The position numbers and the translations under genes were made by a program. A stretch of DNA of 64,000 nucleotides from Ruminiclostridium sufflavum DSM 19573 (GTDB lineage: Bacteria > Bacillota > Clostridia > Acetivibrionales > DSM-1351). The DNA lies in contig NZ_QKMR01000017.1 of the NCBI RefSeq assembly GCF_003208175.1, forward strand, positions 1 through 64,000, given 5' to 3'. Below are positions 34,406-43,752 of this stretch, in pieces; positions within the stretch are counted from its first letter, which is position 1; the number at the start of each line of letters is the position of its first letter. The notes under the pieces are model-generated. The model did not search any database and was not told where the DNA came from. It worked only from the letters and a program-made list of their open reading frames with translations.

Positions 34406-35836
34406 TTGCTCAGAGATGTTAATACAACTATTACAGACGGTATCCTCGGTTTGGCTACAGACAAGGGAGACGGCATTCATTTGAAAATTGGAGTCTCTCC
34501 CATTGAATCAGATACTCCAATTGTGATTACGGGAAACATGACCGCGTTAAAAATAAAGGGAATCCTCGGATTTAGTCCTCTTGCTGATAAAGTAATGGAT
34601 TCGGTAGAAAATGGTTCAAGCCGTATTTATTGCTTACCTGTAAAAGCATCCACAGCGGGAACCAGAGGAACAGTTGAAAAAACAGGTACTGGCTCAGGAA
34701 CTTTGACTGCCAATGGGAATCCCTATAATGCCTTTAATGTGATTATAAAAATTACTGGACAGGGCCGTCGGAATACTGCATTGTTTGTTTATTCAATAGA
34801 TGGCGGATACAGCTATTCTGATGAAATGACAGTTCCCCTGACAGGTGAATATGAAATCCCATTGACTGGCTTGACAGTTACATTTGCTGAAGGTGCAGAG
34901 CCGAACGTTGAAACATCCTTCCTTTTGGGTGATGAATTCAAGTTTAATACGACTGCACCTACAATGACAAATGCTGATGTGCTTGCAGCAATTGATAAGC
35001 TGAAGCATTTCAACGATTATTATGAAATAGTTCATATAGTCGGGGAATCACAAAAAGCTTTATGGTCGGCGGTATCAGAACAGCAGATTATACTTGCGTC
35101 ACAATATCACAAGCCGCTGTTTTTTGTACTTGAAGGGTATGCTCCTGACGCGGATGAAACGGCTGCCGAATATGCACAGAGACTTGAAGCAGATAAAAAG
35201 GATATCAAGAACACTGATATTCAAGTGGTTGCAGCTCGTTCACTGTACATAGGAATGGATGGAATAACGAGAGAAATAAACAACGCGGGGATAGTATGCG
35301 GTCTATATTCTAAAACAGCAGTTCATCAAAGCATAGGAAAAACAAGGGATACTGCGGGCATGGGAATTGGAAAAACAAAAATGCTTGAGCTCAGGCCATC
35401 CGGGATTGAGGAATTTATTGAGCTGCTTGACAGTGCAAAATATCTTACCTTCCGTGAGTATGACGGGCTTGACAGCTTCTTTGTAACAAATGCCCGTGTA
35501 ATGTCCCCGGAAGGTTCTGACTACCGTTATGCTGAAGATGTCAGGGTCAAAAACAAAATAATAAGAGAGGTTCGCAAGGAAGCCCTTCAGCTCCTTCAGG
35601 ATGACATTGACCTTGAAGACGTTCAGAATGAACTTGAGACCAGAGCGAAATTTATGCAGACTCCTCTTGATGATATGGTCAGGATAAAAGAGATATCTTC
35701 AGCTGAAATCTCAGTACCTGAAGGGCAGGATATCCTCTCAACAGAAAAAATGTCTGTCATTATCAGGTATGTCTCTCGCGGATATATCAGAGAAATTTCA
35801 GTCGACCTCGGCAGAACAAAGCCGAGCTCAGACTAG
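34406..35836 (+). CDS. Tail sheath protein (Mu L-like, DUF2586)
   Basis: 476 residues from TTG 34406, just after the previous stop. GIHLKIGVSPIESDTPIVIT at the N-terminus and RYVSRGYIREISVDLG at the C-terminus are conserved in DUF2586 sheaths. It forms the contractile sheath, so the phage is a myovirus. Confidence 0.88.
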   Translation: MLRDVNTTITDGILGLATDKGDGIHLKIGVSPIESDTPIVITGNMTALKIKGILGFSPLADKVMDSVENGSSRIYCLPVKASTAGTRGTVEKTGTGSGTLTANGNPYNAFNVIIKITGQGRRNTALFVYSIDGGYSYSDEMTVPLTGEYEIPLTGLTVTFAEGAEPNVETSFLLGDEFKFNTTAPTMTNADVLAAIDKLKHFNDYYEIVHIVGESQKALWSAVSEQQIILASQYHKPLFFVLEGYAPDADETAAEYAQRLEADKKDIKNTDIQVVAARSLYIGMDGITREINNAGIVCGLYSKTAVHQSIGKTRDTAGMGIGKTKMLELRPSGIEEFIELLDSAKYLTFREYDGLDSFFVTNARVMSPEGSDYRYAEDVRVKNKIIREVRKEALQLLQDDIDLEDVQNELETRAKFMQTPLDDMVRIKEISSAEISVPEGQDILSTEKMSVIIRYVSRGYIREISVDLGRTKPSSD

Positions 35837-35851
35837 ATTGGAGGCGAAAGA

Positions 35852-36289
35852 ATGTCTTTAAGAATAAACGGTAAAACATACGATTGGGCTGACGTTGACA
35901 TCAAGCTTTCCGGCCTTACACTTGAATTTCAGGAAATTTCCTACGATGACGAGCTTGAAAAAGAGCTTGCATATGGAAAAGGTCAGAAACCCAGAGGCTA
36001 TGGTGAAGGCAACTATAAGGCAGAAGGAAAGGTCAGTCTTCTCCGTGATGACTATGACGCACTGCTTGATTATTGCAGAAGCAAGAGAATATCATTATTT
36101 AAGCTTGTCATACCAAAGATTATTGTTTCATATGCCAACGATGGAGGCAGAACAAGGAGTGATGTGCTTGATACAGTAACCTTCACTAAGCGCAGTAATA
36201 AAGCAGCGCAGGGAGACAAAAGCATAAAGGTTGACCTTGACATGCTGATTGTTAACGGCATTGAAAGCGACGGCGTTAAAGCACTGTAA
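35852..36289 (+). CDS. Tail tube protein (Mu M-like)
   Basis: 145 residues, GGAGGCG upstream. Short beta protein starting MSLRINGKTYDWADV with KVSLLRDDYDALLDYC in the middle. Place after the sheath and length match tail tube proteins of Mu-like phages. Confidence 0.82.
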   Translation: MSLRINGKTYDWADVDIKLSGLTLEFQEISYDDELEKELAYGKGQKPRGYGEGNYKAEGKVSLLRDDYDALLDYCRSKRISLFKLVIPKIIVSYANDGGRTRSDVLDTVTFTKRSNKAAQGDKSIKVDLDMLIVNGIESDGVKAL

Positions 36290-36326
36290 TATCTCAAAAT
36301 ATTTGACAAAAGGAGGAATTTTGAAA

Positions 36327-36704
36327 ATGGACGATAAGGACATAAAAACAGGGGCAGACATTGAAAATAATGATTCTTTGAACATAAGCACAGAAAAACT
36401 GAAGGCTCAGTATGGAAAAATATATAAGCTTAATTTGATACTTACTCCTGACGATGATACGGAGGTTGAAATCTCCTATATCTTTAAGAAGCCCAACACG
36501 GCAAGCTATGACCGTTATGTGAAGACTGCATCTAACGGAATGACAAAGGCTCTAAAGACATTTATGTTTGACAATATTATTCCTGAATGCCGTGGTAAAT
36601 TGGAAGCAGACCTTGAGGAATATCCAGCATTAGCAATAAATGCAGGAGAGAAGCTGCTCGCTATGCTCGGATTATCGAAAAATACAAATTTAATGAAGCT
36701 GTAG
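36327..36704 (+). CDS. Tail assembly chaperone, short form
   Basis: 125 residues from ATG 36327 (AGGAGG at 36311-36316; TTG 36321 is an alternative). VEISYIFKKPNTASYDRYVK is typical of the clostridial Mu-like gp41-position chaperone (DUF6848-like). A longer open frame upstream overlaps the tube gene and has no RBS. The stop at 36702-36704 is probably bypassed in part by a -1 frameshift near 36675-36683. Confidence 0.75.
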   Translation: MDDKDIKTGADIENNDSLNISTEKLKAQYGKIYKLNLILTPDDDTEVEISYIFKKPNTASYDRYVKTASNGMTKALKTFMFDNIIPECRGKLEADLEEYPALAINAGEKLLAMLGLSKNTNLMKL

Positions 36705-36910
36705 AAGAGCAGCTCGGAAGGGTAAGGTCGGACTTTATCGAAGCAGCAATGCTGGAAATACATAGGTTCGTCCCCCCTGCTCTTCTACCGGATAATATAG
36801 GGGAGCTGTATTTTGAGGAATTTATTGAGCTCCTTGCCCGGGCAAGATATATTGAGGAGGTTGAGGAGGACATTGTCGCAAAAGCGATTTCAAAGGTGTT
36901 CTCTGAATAA
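36677..36910 (+). CDS. Tail assembly chaperone, -1 frameshift extension (gpGT-like)
   Basis: A frame in the -1 register opens at the end of the chaperone gene and ends at TAA 36908-36910. It reads EKYKFNEAVEEQLG, then FIEAAMLEIHRFVPPALL. It has no start codon with an RBS of its own. The likely slip point is tcg-aaa-aat (36675-36683), re-read as gaa-aaa-tac. Mu and lambda make a long chaperone form in the same way just upstream of the tape measure gene. Confidence 0.7.
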   Translation, partial: EKYKFNEAVEEQLGRVRSDFIEAAMLEIHRFVPPALLPDNIGELYFEEFIELLARARYIEEVEEDIVAKAISKVFSE

Positions 36911-36915
36911 AAAAA

Positions 36916-36938
36916 CCGACCTCAGATGGTCGGCTTTT
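36916..36938. terminator. Bidirectional terminator at the moron gene
   Basis: CCGACC and GGTCGG with a 6-base loop, TTTT on the plus side and an A-run (36910-36915) that gives a T-run on the minus strand. It covers the stop codon of the minus-strand gene. Confidence 0.7.
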
Positions 36939-37161
36939 GCCTTGTAATCCATGATTTATATAGTTTGGTTGCATTTTTCGCAGCCGAAAAAATACTTTCC
37001 TTGCATTTATCTTTTTGCCGACCGACTAGGTTTTCATGCCCTACCCATAAAGTGTATGGGATAGTATAAATGAATGTAGGAACAAGAATAAGAATAGATA
37101 CAACAGCTCCAAGGCAAAGAGCAAAAATAATGACTTTAAGCATAACAATAAATATTACCAT
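36922..37161 (-). CDS. Moron: small membrane protein, opposite strand
   Basis: 79 residues, AGGAGGGG before ATG 37161. One or two N-terminal membrane segments (MLKVIIFALCLGAVVSILIL, then VPTFIYTIPYTLW) and a basic C-terminus. It is the only minus-strand gene in the late region, and it has its own promoter (37182-37210) and terminator, the classic moron layout. It is probably expressed in the lysogen and could alter phage entry or the envelope; no function is known. Confidence 0.7.
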   Translation of the reverse strand: MVIFIVMLKVIIFALCLGAVVSILILVPTFIYTIPYTLWVGHENLVGRQKDKCKESIFSAAKNATKLYKSWITRQKPTI

Positions 37162-37181
37162 TTAAACCCCTCCTATGACTT

Positions 37182-37210
37182 ATTATACCAATATGAAATG
37201 AGGTGAGCAA
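37182..37210 (-). promoter_or_regulatory. Promoter of the moron gene
   Basis: On the minus strand: TTGCTC (37210-37205), 17 bp, TATAAT (37187-37182), about 20 bp upstream of the moron ATG. It overlaps the start region of the tape measure gene. Confidence 0.7.
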
Positions 37211-37214
37211 TAGT

Positions 37215-39653
37215 TTGAGTTTAGAATCCGTTTTTAAGCTATCCCTTATAATGAATATGATTGATAATCTGACAAGCCCGATGGCTCGGGTTCAAGCTTC
37301 AGTCGGCGGGTCGGTGTCAAAGCTTCAGGGTATGCAGCAGACCTTTGGTGATGTGACAAAAGCCGGAACAGCTATGGCGGGTATTGGTGCTCAGATAACT
37401 GATGCGGCTTTGTCTCCTGTACAGGCAACCTTCGCGACTAAGAAGGCCCTCGGAGAGTTAAGCTCGGTTGGAGTTAAAGACTTAAAAGCCCTTGAAAAGG
37501 CATCAGAAAATTTCTCAAATACATGGGCAGGTACATCGAAGGCTGAATTTATCGGGGCAGCCTATGATATCAAGTCTGGAATCGCATCACTCAATGATGA
37601 AGCCGTCGCGAAATATACTGAAATTGCAGGTATCACAGCTAAGGGAACGAAGGCTACCATAGGAGAAATGACAAGCCTATTTGCTACAGGGTACGGTATT
37701 TACAAGGATTTTTACAAGGATATGAGCGACATTGACTTCGGAGAAATGTTCGCGGCGGGCATCGGCCACGCGGCAAACATATTTAAAACAGACGGCCCTC
37801 AGATGGCTCAGGCAATTTCTCGTTTGGGAGCAGCTGCCACCTCTGCAAAAGTACCGATGGAAGAACAGTTCTCTATATTAGGTATGCTTCAGGCAACAAT
37901 GAGCGGCAGTGAAGCCGGAACGAAGTACAGGGCTTTCCTTCAGTCAGCTGCAAGAGCCGGACAGGAACTGGGATTAAAATTTACAGATGCAAACAATCAG
38001 CTTCTATCTATGCCGGAAATATTAAGCTTACTAAAGGGCAAGTTTGGAGAAACAATGGACGCAGCGGAAAAGATGCAGCTTCAAAAGGCTTTCGGGACGG
38101 ATGAAGCCGTTGCAATGGTTGACCTTATGTATAGCAAAATGGGAGAGCTTCAGGAGGGAATTTTGTCGGTGTATGATTCTATGGGTCAGGGTATCAATGA
38201 AGTCACGGAAATGGCAAACGCAATAAACAGCACAGAGCCTGACCAATACCAGATACTACAGCAGCGACTCCATAGTGTTGCTGAAGAAATAGGCAACAGC
38301 CTCCTTCCTACATTTAACCAGATGCTCAGTAAGGGTACTGAAATTCTGACGAGATTCAGTGAATGGGTAAAAAACAATCAAGAACTCGTTAAGGTAATAA
38401 CCTTGATAGTTCTTGCTATAGGAAGTTTTTTGACGGCAGCCGGAACAATTATAGCAGTTGTCGGAGGTGTAGGACTTGTATTCACTAAAACAGCAGGGTT
38501 TATAAACAATACACGGAAAGTTTTGGGAACACTTCCGGGGCTATTTGAAACCATACATATAAAAGCTTTATATGCCGGGGATGGTTTAAAGAAAGGCTTC
38601 AGTACGATTAAGACCTTTGCATCATCGGCAGTAACAGGAATTAAGAACGTAGCTGTCAATATTGGAACTATGGCTAAGACGGCAGCTATTAACGGAGCAA
38701 CGGCTCTAAAAAATATGGCAGCCGGACTTGTTGGTATGGCAAGACAGGCAATTACCACAGCAGTGACAGCAATGCCGGGGCTTATTGCTTCAGTGTGGAG
38801 TTTTACGGCAGCTCTGCTTGCGAACCCTATAACATGGATTGTAGTTGGAATTGTTGCACTTATAGCCGCAATTATTCTCCTTTGGCAGAATTGGGATTCA
38901 GTAGTCTCATGGATACAAGGTGTCTGGAACGGTTTTGTAAACGGAATAAAAGCCGGGTTTGAGTGGATAACAAATTTATTTTCAGGAATGCCGATATGGT
39001 TGCAGATAGCAATTGCCGCATTTATGCCGTTTATAGGAATACCGCTTCTGATAATTACTCATTGGGACTCAATTGTCGCATTCTTTACTGATATGTGGAC
39101 TCGTATAAAAGAAGGCTTTGTCAATGGGATAAATGCAATTAAAAACTTCTTTTTAGGTGTTCCTGAATGGTTTAAGGAAAGCGGAGGCAAAATCATTGAT
39201 ACTCTTGTAGAAGGCATCAAAGGAGCAGCAATGAAGCCCGTACAGGCTGTGAAGAATATTTTCGCAAAGGTAAGGGAGCTGCTTCCATTTTCAGATGCAC
39301 ATGAAGGGCCTCTCTCTCAGCTGACGCTTTCAGGGCACAGGACTATGTCAACAATTGCCGAAGGTATAGAAAAGGGCTCAGACCTTCCATATCAAGCTGT
39401 AGAAAAAGGTTTTAGTAAGATTGATACAACAGGCGAACGAAAGCCCGTAAAGAAGGTCAACTTCAAGGAAGTTTCTCGGGAAAGTGAATCATCAGAAAAA
39501 ACCACAGAAAAGGAAAACGGGGTTACAATTGATAAACTTATCCTAAGTGTAGACTTTAGTAAAATCAAAGAGCTTCCGCTGCTTCTAAAGCTTCTAAAGG
39601 AGATTGAGGATTTCACCAACAGTAACGGACTCATAACACAAGGGGAGGGATAA
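37215..39653 (+). CDS. Tail tape measure protein
   Basis: 812 residues from TTG 37215 (GAGGTG at 37200-37205; GTG 37203 is an alternative). The N-terminal half is Ala/Gly/Lys-rich with TP901-type tape measure features (LGAAATSAKVPMEEQFSILG). Hydrophobic segments lie at ~395-425 and ~535-565 (LLANPITWIVVGIVALIAAI). The C-terminus has LPFSDAHEGPLSQLTLSG, common in tape measures. It sets tail length and may enter the host membrane. Confidence 0.9.
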   Translation: MSLESVFKLSLIMNMIDNLTSPMARVQASVGGSVSKLQGMQQTFGDVTKAGTAMAGIGAQITDAALSPVQATFATKKALGELSSVGVKDLKALEKASENFSNTWAGTSKAEFIGAAYDIKSGIASLNDEAVAKYTEIAGITAKGTKATIGEMTSLFATGYGIYKDFYKDMSDIDFGEMFAAGIGHAANIFKTDGPQMAQAISRLGAAATSAKVPMEEQFSILGMLQATMSGSEAGTKYRAFLQSAARAGQELGLKFTDANNQLLSMPEILSLLKGKFGETMDAAEKMQLQKAFGTDEAVAMVDLMYSKMGELQEGILSVYDSMGQGINEVTEMANAINSTEPDQYQILQQRLHSVAEEIGNSLLPTFNQMLSKGTEILTRFSEWVKNNQELVKVITLIVLAIGSFLTAAGTIIAVVGGVGLVFTKTAGFINNTRKVLGTLPGLFETIHIKALYAGDGLKKGFSTIKTFASSAVTGIKNVAVNIGTMAKTAAINGATALKNMAAGLVGMARQAITTAVTAMPGLIASVWSFTAALLANPITWIVVGIVALIAAIILLWQNWDSVVSWIQGVWNGFVNGIKAGFEWITNLFSGMPIWLQIAIAAFMPFIGIPLLIITHWDSIVAFFTDMWTRIKEGFVNGINAIKNFFLGVPEWFKESGGKIIDTLVEGIKGAAMKPVQAVKNIFAKVRELLPFSDAHEGPLSQLTLSGHRTMSTIAEGIEKGSDLPYQAVEKGFSKIDTTGERKPVKKVNFKEVSRESESSEKTTEKENGVTIDKLILSVDFSKIKELPLLLKLLKEIEDFTNSNGLITQGEG

Positions 39654-39655
39654 TC

Positions 39656-40237
39656 TTGATATTTATTGATGATAATTCAATAAAAGTAAGCGGGGTTCTC
39701 CTCCCCGGTCTTATAAAAAGTATAGAAATAAAGGATGATGCCCGTATTGATGAGCAGGAAGTAAAAGGCAGCTCGGTGAAGGCAAAGCAAGCAACAGGCT
39801 ATGAGGATGCTAAAGTTACAATTGAGCTGATACTTGAAGACAGTCCCAACGCTACAAAAAAGCAAAAGCTTGATAAGATACAAAATATGTTTAAAAAATC
39901 CGGTCAATCAAAGCCGCTTATACATGAAATCATAAATGAGCATACATCAGCACGACGAATTAAAAAGGTTATTTTTAAGAGTCTCGGAACCAAAGAAGAA
40001 AATAAAAAGCAGCAAATTACAGTAAGCCTTGAGTTTTGGGCCTATAACACAATGACGATAAAAGCAACAAAGAACAGCAGTAAAAAAACAAGTACTTCAA
40101 AAAGCAGTCTTGACCCGGCATATCAAAGCTATTTGAAAAATGACCGGGGCAAGGTTCCGAAGACTAACAGCTCCCCTGCTGTGGATGATGCAAGTACGGT
40201 TAATTATTCAAACAGGCTCTCAAAGATGCCATACTAA
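39656..40237 (+). CDS. Tail/baseplate protein (Mu gp43 position)
   Basis: 193 residues from TTG 39656. A beta domain (ISVSG-like VSGVLLPGLIKSIEI, then TGYEDAKVTIELILED) is followed by a Ser/Lys/Thr-rich tail. It resembles DUF6046/LysM-type tail proteins that follow the tape measure. Exact role unproven. Confidence 0.6.
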   Translation: MIFIDDNSIKVSGVLLPGLIKSIEIKDDARIDEQEVKGSSVKAKQATGYEDAKVTIELILEDSPNATKKQKLDKIQNMFKKSGQSKPLIHEIINEHTSARRIKKVIFKSLGTKEENKKQQITVSLEFWAYNTMTIKATKNSSKKTSTSKSSLDPAYQSYLKNDRGKVPKTNSSPAVDDASTVNYSNRLSKMPY

Positions 40238-40256
40238 AAAGGAAGTGATTCTAAGA

Positions 40257-41012
40257 GTGGAAACAACAGAACTTTTTTATCCTGAAATAAGTGTAGAGCT
40301 CGGAGCTTATACCTTTACTGAAGGCATTGAAATTGAGGTGTATTCAAATAAAGATAGTTACTTTGATTGGGCAAAGATAAGATTTACAGAAGAATTTAAA
40401 GATAAGCTCAATCTTGCAGCAAAAGAAAAGGCTCTTATCCAGCTCGGATATAACGGCGTTTTTGATGATGTTTTCGAGGGATACATAACGAAACCATATG
40501 ACAGCGGTGAGTACATGAATGAAATACTCCTGAAGGACGACATGATTTTTCTTGAGGAAACAACTATAAACAACACATTTTTAGATACTACACCGCAGGA
40601 GATTATATCCTATTGCCTATCAAAGACAGGGATTAAAAACATGAAGCTTTCAGCGGTGACGTATCCTGCAAAAGCGCGGCTCGCTATCTTTCAAAAGAGT
40701 GTTATCTCAGTTATAAATGATGTACATGCAGCATGGGGAATTAAGGATAATTTTTTCTTTTCAGGTGGCATCTTCTATTGGGGAGAAAAGCCCGGACAAA
40801 CAAAAGTTTTCTCGTTTGAGTATGGTACGAACATAATCGCTCTCAACAGGTCGGGCGGCATATGGGAGCTCGAAACAGTATCAGCACCTTTTATCAAGCA
40901 CTCGCAGAAAATAAGCGTATCGCACCCTCAAGTATCCGGCGAGTTCGAGGTCAAGAAGGTTGTCTTTACTACAAATGAAGCGGGATTTATCCGTACATAC
41001 ATTTATTTTTAA
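40257..41012 (+). CDS. Baseplate hub-like protein (Mu gp44/P position)
   Basis: 251 residues from GTG 40257, with AAGGAAG upstream; the longer frame from 40140 overlaps the previous gene and lacks an RBS. It shows ISVELGAYTFTEGIEIEVYS, IQLGYNGVFDDVFEGYIT, and a hub-like ISYCLSKTGI region. It matches late control D/gp44-type hub proteins by gene order and length. Confidence 0.7.
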   Translation: METTELFYPEISVELGAYTFTEGIEIEVYSNKDSYFDWAKIRFTEEFKDKLNLAAKEKALIQLGYNGVFDDVFEGYITKPYDSGEYMNEILLKDDMIFLEETTINNTFLDTTPQEIISYCLSKTGIKNMKLSAVTYPAKARLAIFQKSVISVINDVHAAWGIKDNFFFSGGIFYWGEKPGQTKVFSFEYGTNIIALNRSGGIWELETVSAPFIKHSQKISVSHPQVSGEFEVKKVVFTTNEAGFIRTYIYF

Positions 41013-41029
41013 CCTGAAGGAGTGAGAGA

Positions 41030-41314
41030 ATGCTTGAAGAAATGGTCAAAAGTATTATAAAAAAGCAAATTGAAACTGACTTCCCTCACTTACTGCTTCC
41101 GGCTGTAACGCGTGCGAAAGTAACAAGGGTTACAGCATCGGACAATTGGTTTGAATATAATCTCAAAATAATTGACAAATTAGGTGATTTCGATGAACGC
41201 TTTCCTGAAATACCGGGAGTGATGTCAAAGGTTCAGGTTGAAGCAGGCAAAGTCGTTGCGATTGGCTTTCTTTATGGAGAACTAAATCCGTGCATTATTG
41301 GGGAGGTGTTCTGA
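41030..41314 (+). CDS. Baseplate spike/assembly-like small protein (Mu gp45 position)
   Basis: 94 residues. After a helical N-terminus comes a beta region (VTRVTASDNWFEYNLKII) like the OB domain of gpV/gp45 spikes, but the trimeric spike C-terminus is missing. Overlaps the next start by 1 bp. Confidence 0.6.
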   Translation: MLEEMVKSIIKKQIETDFPHLLLPAVTRAKVTRVTASDNWFEYNLKIIDKLGDFDERFPEIPGVMSKVQVEAGKVVAIGFLYGELNPCIIGEVF

Positions 41315-41730
41315 TGGCAGGGCTAAGCGATACCGATGTAAAATTGGATGACTCATGGCAGCTGACACAGGCGGCTACAGGAGACGCTCCTATTGCCTCC
41401 GGCTTTGAGTGCATAATGCAAGATATACGACTTGAGGCTATTTCGCAAGAAGGCGAGCTTTTTTATGATGATTCATGGGGATGGTCGTTAATTGACTTCA
41501 TCCAGAGCGAGGATGATGAGCTCACCGTAATTGAGATTGGGGAACGTGTACGGGAAAAGCTTGAAAAAAGAGAAGTTATTGACTCTGATACAATAACTAC
41601 AGAAGTAAAATTTGAAGCTGATGTATTAAAAATAATGGTAACATTTTATTTTATTGAGGATAGCTCTACAGCATATAACGTTAGCGTCGCATTGGATAGA
41701 GTTAATGTGGAGGTGATTGATATTGATTGA
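41314..41730 (+). CDS. Baseplate protein, gp25/gp46-like
   Basis: 138 residues from ATG 41314 (GGGAGGTG upstream). The pattern FDDSWGW-like FYDDSWGWSLIDFIQ, IGERVREKLEKREV and LKIMVTFYF fits the gpW/gp25-type baseplate wedge family (Mu gp46). It joins the baseplate J-like protein. Confidence 0.7.
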   Translation: MAGLSDTDVKLDDSWQLTQAATGDAPIASGFECIMQDIRLEAISQEGELFYDDSWGWSLIDFIQSEDDELTVIEIGERVREKLEKREVIDSDTITTEVKFEADVLKIMVTFYFIEDSSTAYNVSVALDRVNVEVIDID

Positions 41731-42853
41731 TAAAGAGATTCTGGATGAAATTATTCCGCTTCCTGATATTGAAGAGCTTAAAGAAGAAAAAATATCTGAG
41801 CTTGAAAATGAGGGCTTTGTAATAACAAATTTCAGTTCTGGCGGTGTCTTCTATACTCTTTTAATGATTGCATTACAGATTAGAATTGAGTTCATTACAC
41901 TCCTGCGAAGTGTGCTAAACAATATGTTTGTATCTCATGCTGAAGGAACATGGCTCAAGTTGAAAGCAGCAGACTTTAGTAAAAAACAAAAGGAGGCTGT
42001 AAAAACGCAAGGCTATGTAACTGTAACAAGAGGTGATAATATTGACGCAGTTAAAATACCAAAAGGACATGTCTTTAAAACTATTAAAGATATTCAGGGC
42101 GAAGAGCTTCGTTTTTTTGTAGTAAAAGACACTGTTCTTCAGAAGGATTTAAATACAGTAGAGGTACTTGTTGAAGCAGAGCAAGAAGGCGCAAAATACA
42201 ATGTACCTCCGAGACAAATAACTCGTTCCCTGACGTATTTAGACGGTGGCTGTACGGTATTAAACGGCTCAGATTGGATAGAACGGGAAGGCAGCGATAT
42301 TGAGGATATAGAAAGCCTCAGGGAGCGTACACTTCGTTCATGGTCAGAGCTTGCGACAAGACCTATTGCCGAGAAGTATCAAAATGTATGTGAGGCTATT
42401 CCGGGCGTTTTGTTTGCAAAAGTAAATGACTTGCATCCTAGAGGACAAGGAACCGTTGACATCGTTATAACGAGTACGGCAGGAGAAGCTACAGAAAGCC
42501 TTCTTGAGCAGGTACGTTCCGCAATTAGTAAAATTGTGGGAACATACGATGATGTACTTGTAAAAAGCTCCACTAATGTAGAACAGCCTATATCAGTTAC
42601 AGTAACTATTCCCAGCAATATTACGGATGAAAATATTTCTAACATTGTTACAGCTGCACTAATACAACTTCTGAAAATAAGTAAAGACAGAAACCTAAAT
42701 GAGCTCACCCATGCAGATATTATATATGCAGTTAAAGGCAGTGCTTCATATGTTCGCAATGTAAAGGTGACAATACCCAGTGAAGACATTTTCCTTGAAA
42801 ATGATAAAGTCATTGTGCTGGGTGAAATTTCTCTAACGGTAGAAAGGGCGTGA
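41723..42853 (+). CDS. Baseplate J-like protein (Mu gp47)
   Basis: 376 residues from TTG 41723, seven bases after GGAGGTG (TTG 41717 is in frame but too close). VSHAEGTWLKLKAADF, then QEGAKYNVPPRQI and AVKGSASYVRNVKVTIP are hallmarks of baseplate J. It forms the wedge ring of the contractile tail. Confidence 0.88.
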   Translation: MIDKEILDEIIPLPDIEELKEEKISELENEGFVITNFSSGGVFYTLLMIALQIRIEFITLLRSVLNNMFVSHAEGTWLKLKAADFSKKQKEAVKTQGYVTVTRGDNIDAVKIPKGHVFKTIKDIQGEELRFFVVKDTVLQKDLNTVEVLVEAEQEGAKYNVPPRQITRSLTYLDGGCTVLNGSDWIEREGSDIEDIESLRERTLRSWSELATRPIAEKYQNVCEAIPGVLFAKVNDLHPRGQGTVDIVITSTAGEATESLLEQVRSAISKIVGTYDDVLVKSSTNVEQPISVTVTIPSNITDENISNIVTAALIQLLKISKDRNLNELTHADIIYAVKGSASYVRNVKVTIPSEDIFLENDKVIVLGEISLTVERA

Positions 42854-42857
42854 GGTG

Positions 42858-43457
42858 ATGGCGAGATTTAATGGCTTTGGAGATTATATGTTCAGCCTGT
42901 TATTCACTCCGTTACGAAAAGGCCGGAATGCAGCTAATCAGTTTTATATCTTTTTTAAGGTTATAGGTAAATTGTTTGATGACAGTAAGAGAGATTTATT
43001 CAGGGTAAGAGCCGAATCAATTATAATAAGCGCAAGTGAACTGATGCTGAATGAACATGGAAAAGACCGGGGAATGCTAAGGCTAAAAGGTGAGGATATT
43101 GAAACCTATAGAACACGGCTGTCAATGAAAGCTATTATAGCTGAAAAAGCCGGGACAAAAGAAGGTGTTCTTTTAGCAGTAAAAGCTATGGGATATGAGG
43201 AGTCCTACATTGAACCGATGTATTTATCAGACCCTACCAGATGGGCAGAATTTATAGTGTTTCTTCAGAGTAAAATGCAAAGCCCTATAAACGATTTATA
43301 TGTAATAGATACGGAGGTTATGAAGGTCAAAGAAGCATCTTCAAAGCCTAATTATGGATTGAGCACTGAAGGAATAATAAGTATATCTGAGGAAGCAAGT
43401 TCCTTCATGTATGAATACCCGATATGCAATGTACTTATTTGCGGAGGTGATTATTGA
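42858..43457 (+). CDS. Mu gp48-like baseplate/tail protein
   Basis: 199 residues from ATG 42858 (GTG 42855 possible). MKAIIAEKAGTKEGVLLAVK and WAEFIVFLQSKMQSP match the tail protein that follows J in Mu-like and P2-like phages (gp48/gpI role), linking the wedge to the fibre. Its stop overlaps the next ATG. Confidence 0.7.
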   Translation: MARFNGFGDYMFSLLFTPLRKGRNAANQFYIFFKVIGKLFDDSKRDLFRVRAESIIISASELMLNEHGKDRGMLRLKGEDIETYRTRLSMKAIIAEKAGTKEGVLLAVKAMGYEESYIEPMYLSDPTRWAEFIVFLQSKMQSPINDLYVIDTEVMKVKEASSKPNYGLSTEGIISISEEASSFMYEYPICNVLICGGDY

Positions 43458-43750
43458 TGCTGACAAGTCAAGGAATTGAGGAAATAACCCAAGCTATTAG
43501 AAATTTAATAGACCACGGACAGTATGATATTAACGGCCTGACTAATGATATTGAGCCCTATAGCGTCACAATTCAAGGAAGTAAAATAATTGTATACTTC
43601 AATTTTGGTGAGGGTGTGAGTGGCAGCTTTAGCAATTTTAAGCTTATATCTGCAAGTGGGAATATCATTGCAATAAAGCCGGATGTGCTGGTAAAGCCGG
43701 ATGAAAAAGGCCTACTTATGCGATTTAATTTTGAAATAAAGGAAGTGTAA
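43457..43750 (+). CDS. Hypothetical tail protein
   Basis: 97 residues from ATG 43457, GGAGGTG upstream. Beta-rich (YSVTIQGSKIIVYFNFG). No family recognised. It lies between the gp48-like gene and the fibre gene, so it may be a fibre connector. Confidence 0.6.
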   Translation: MLTSQGIEEITQAIRNLIDHGQYDINGLTNDIEPYSVTIQGSKIIVYFNFGEGVSGSFSNFKLISASGNIIAIKPDVLVKPDEKGLLMRFNFEIKEV

Positions 43751-43752
43751 AT

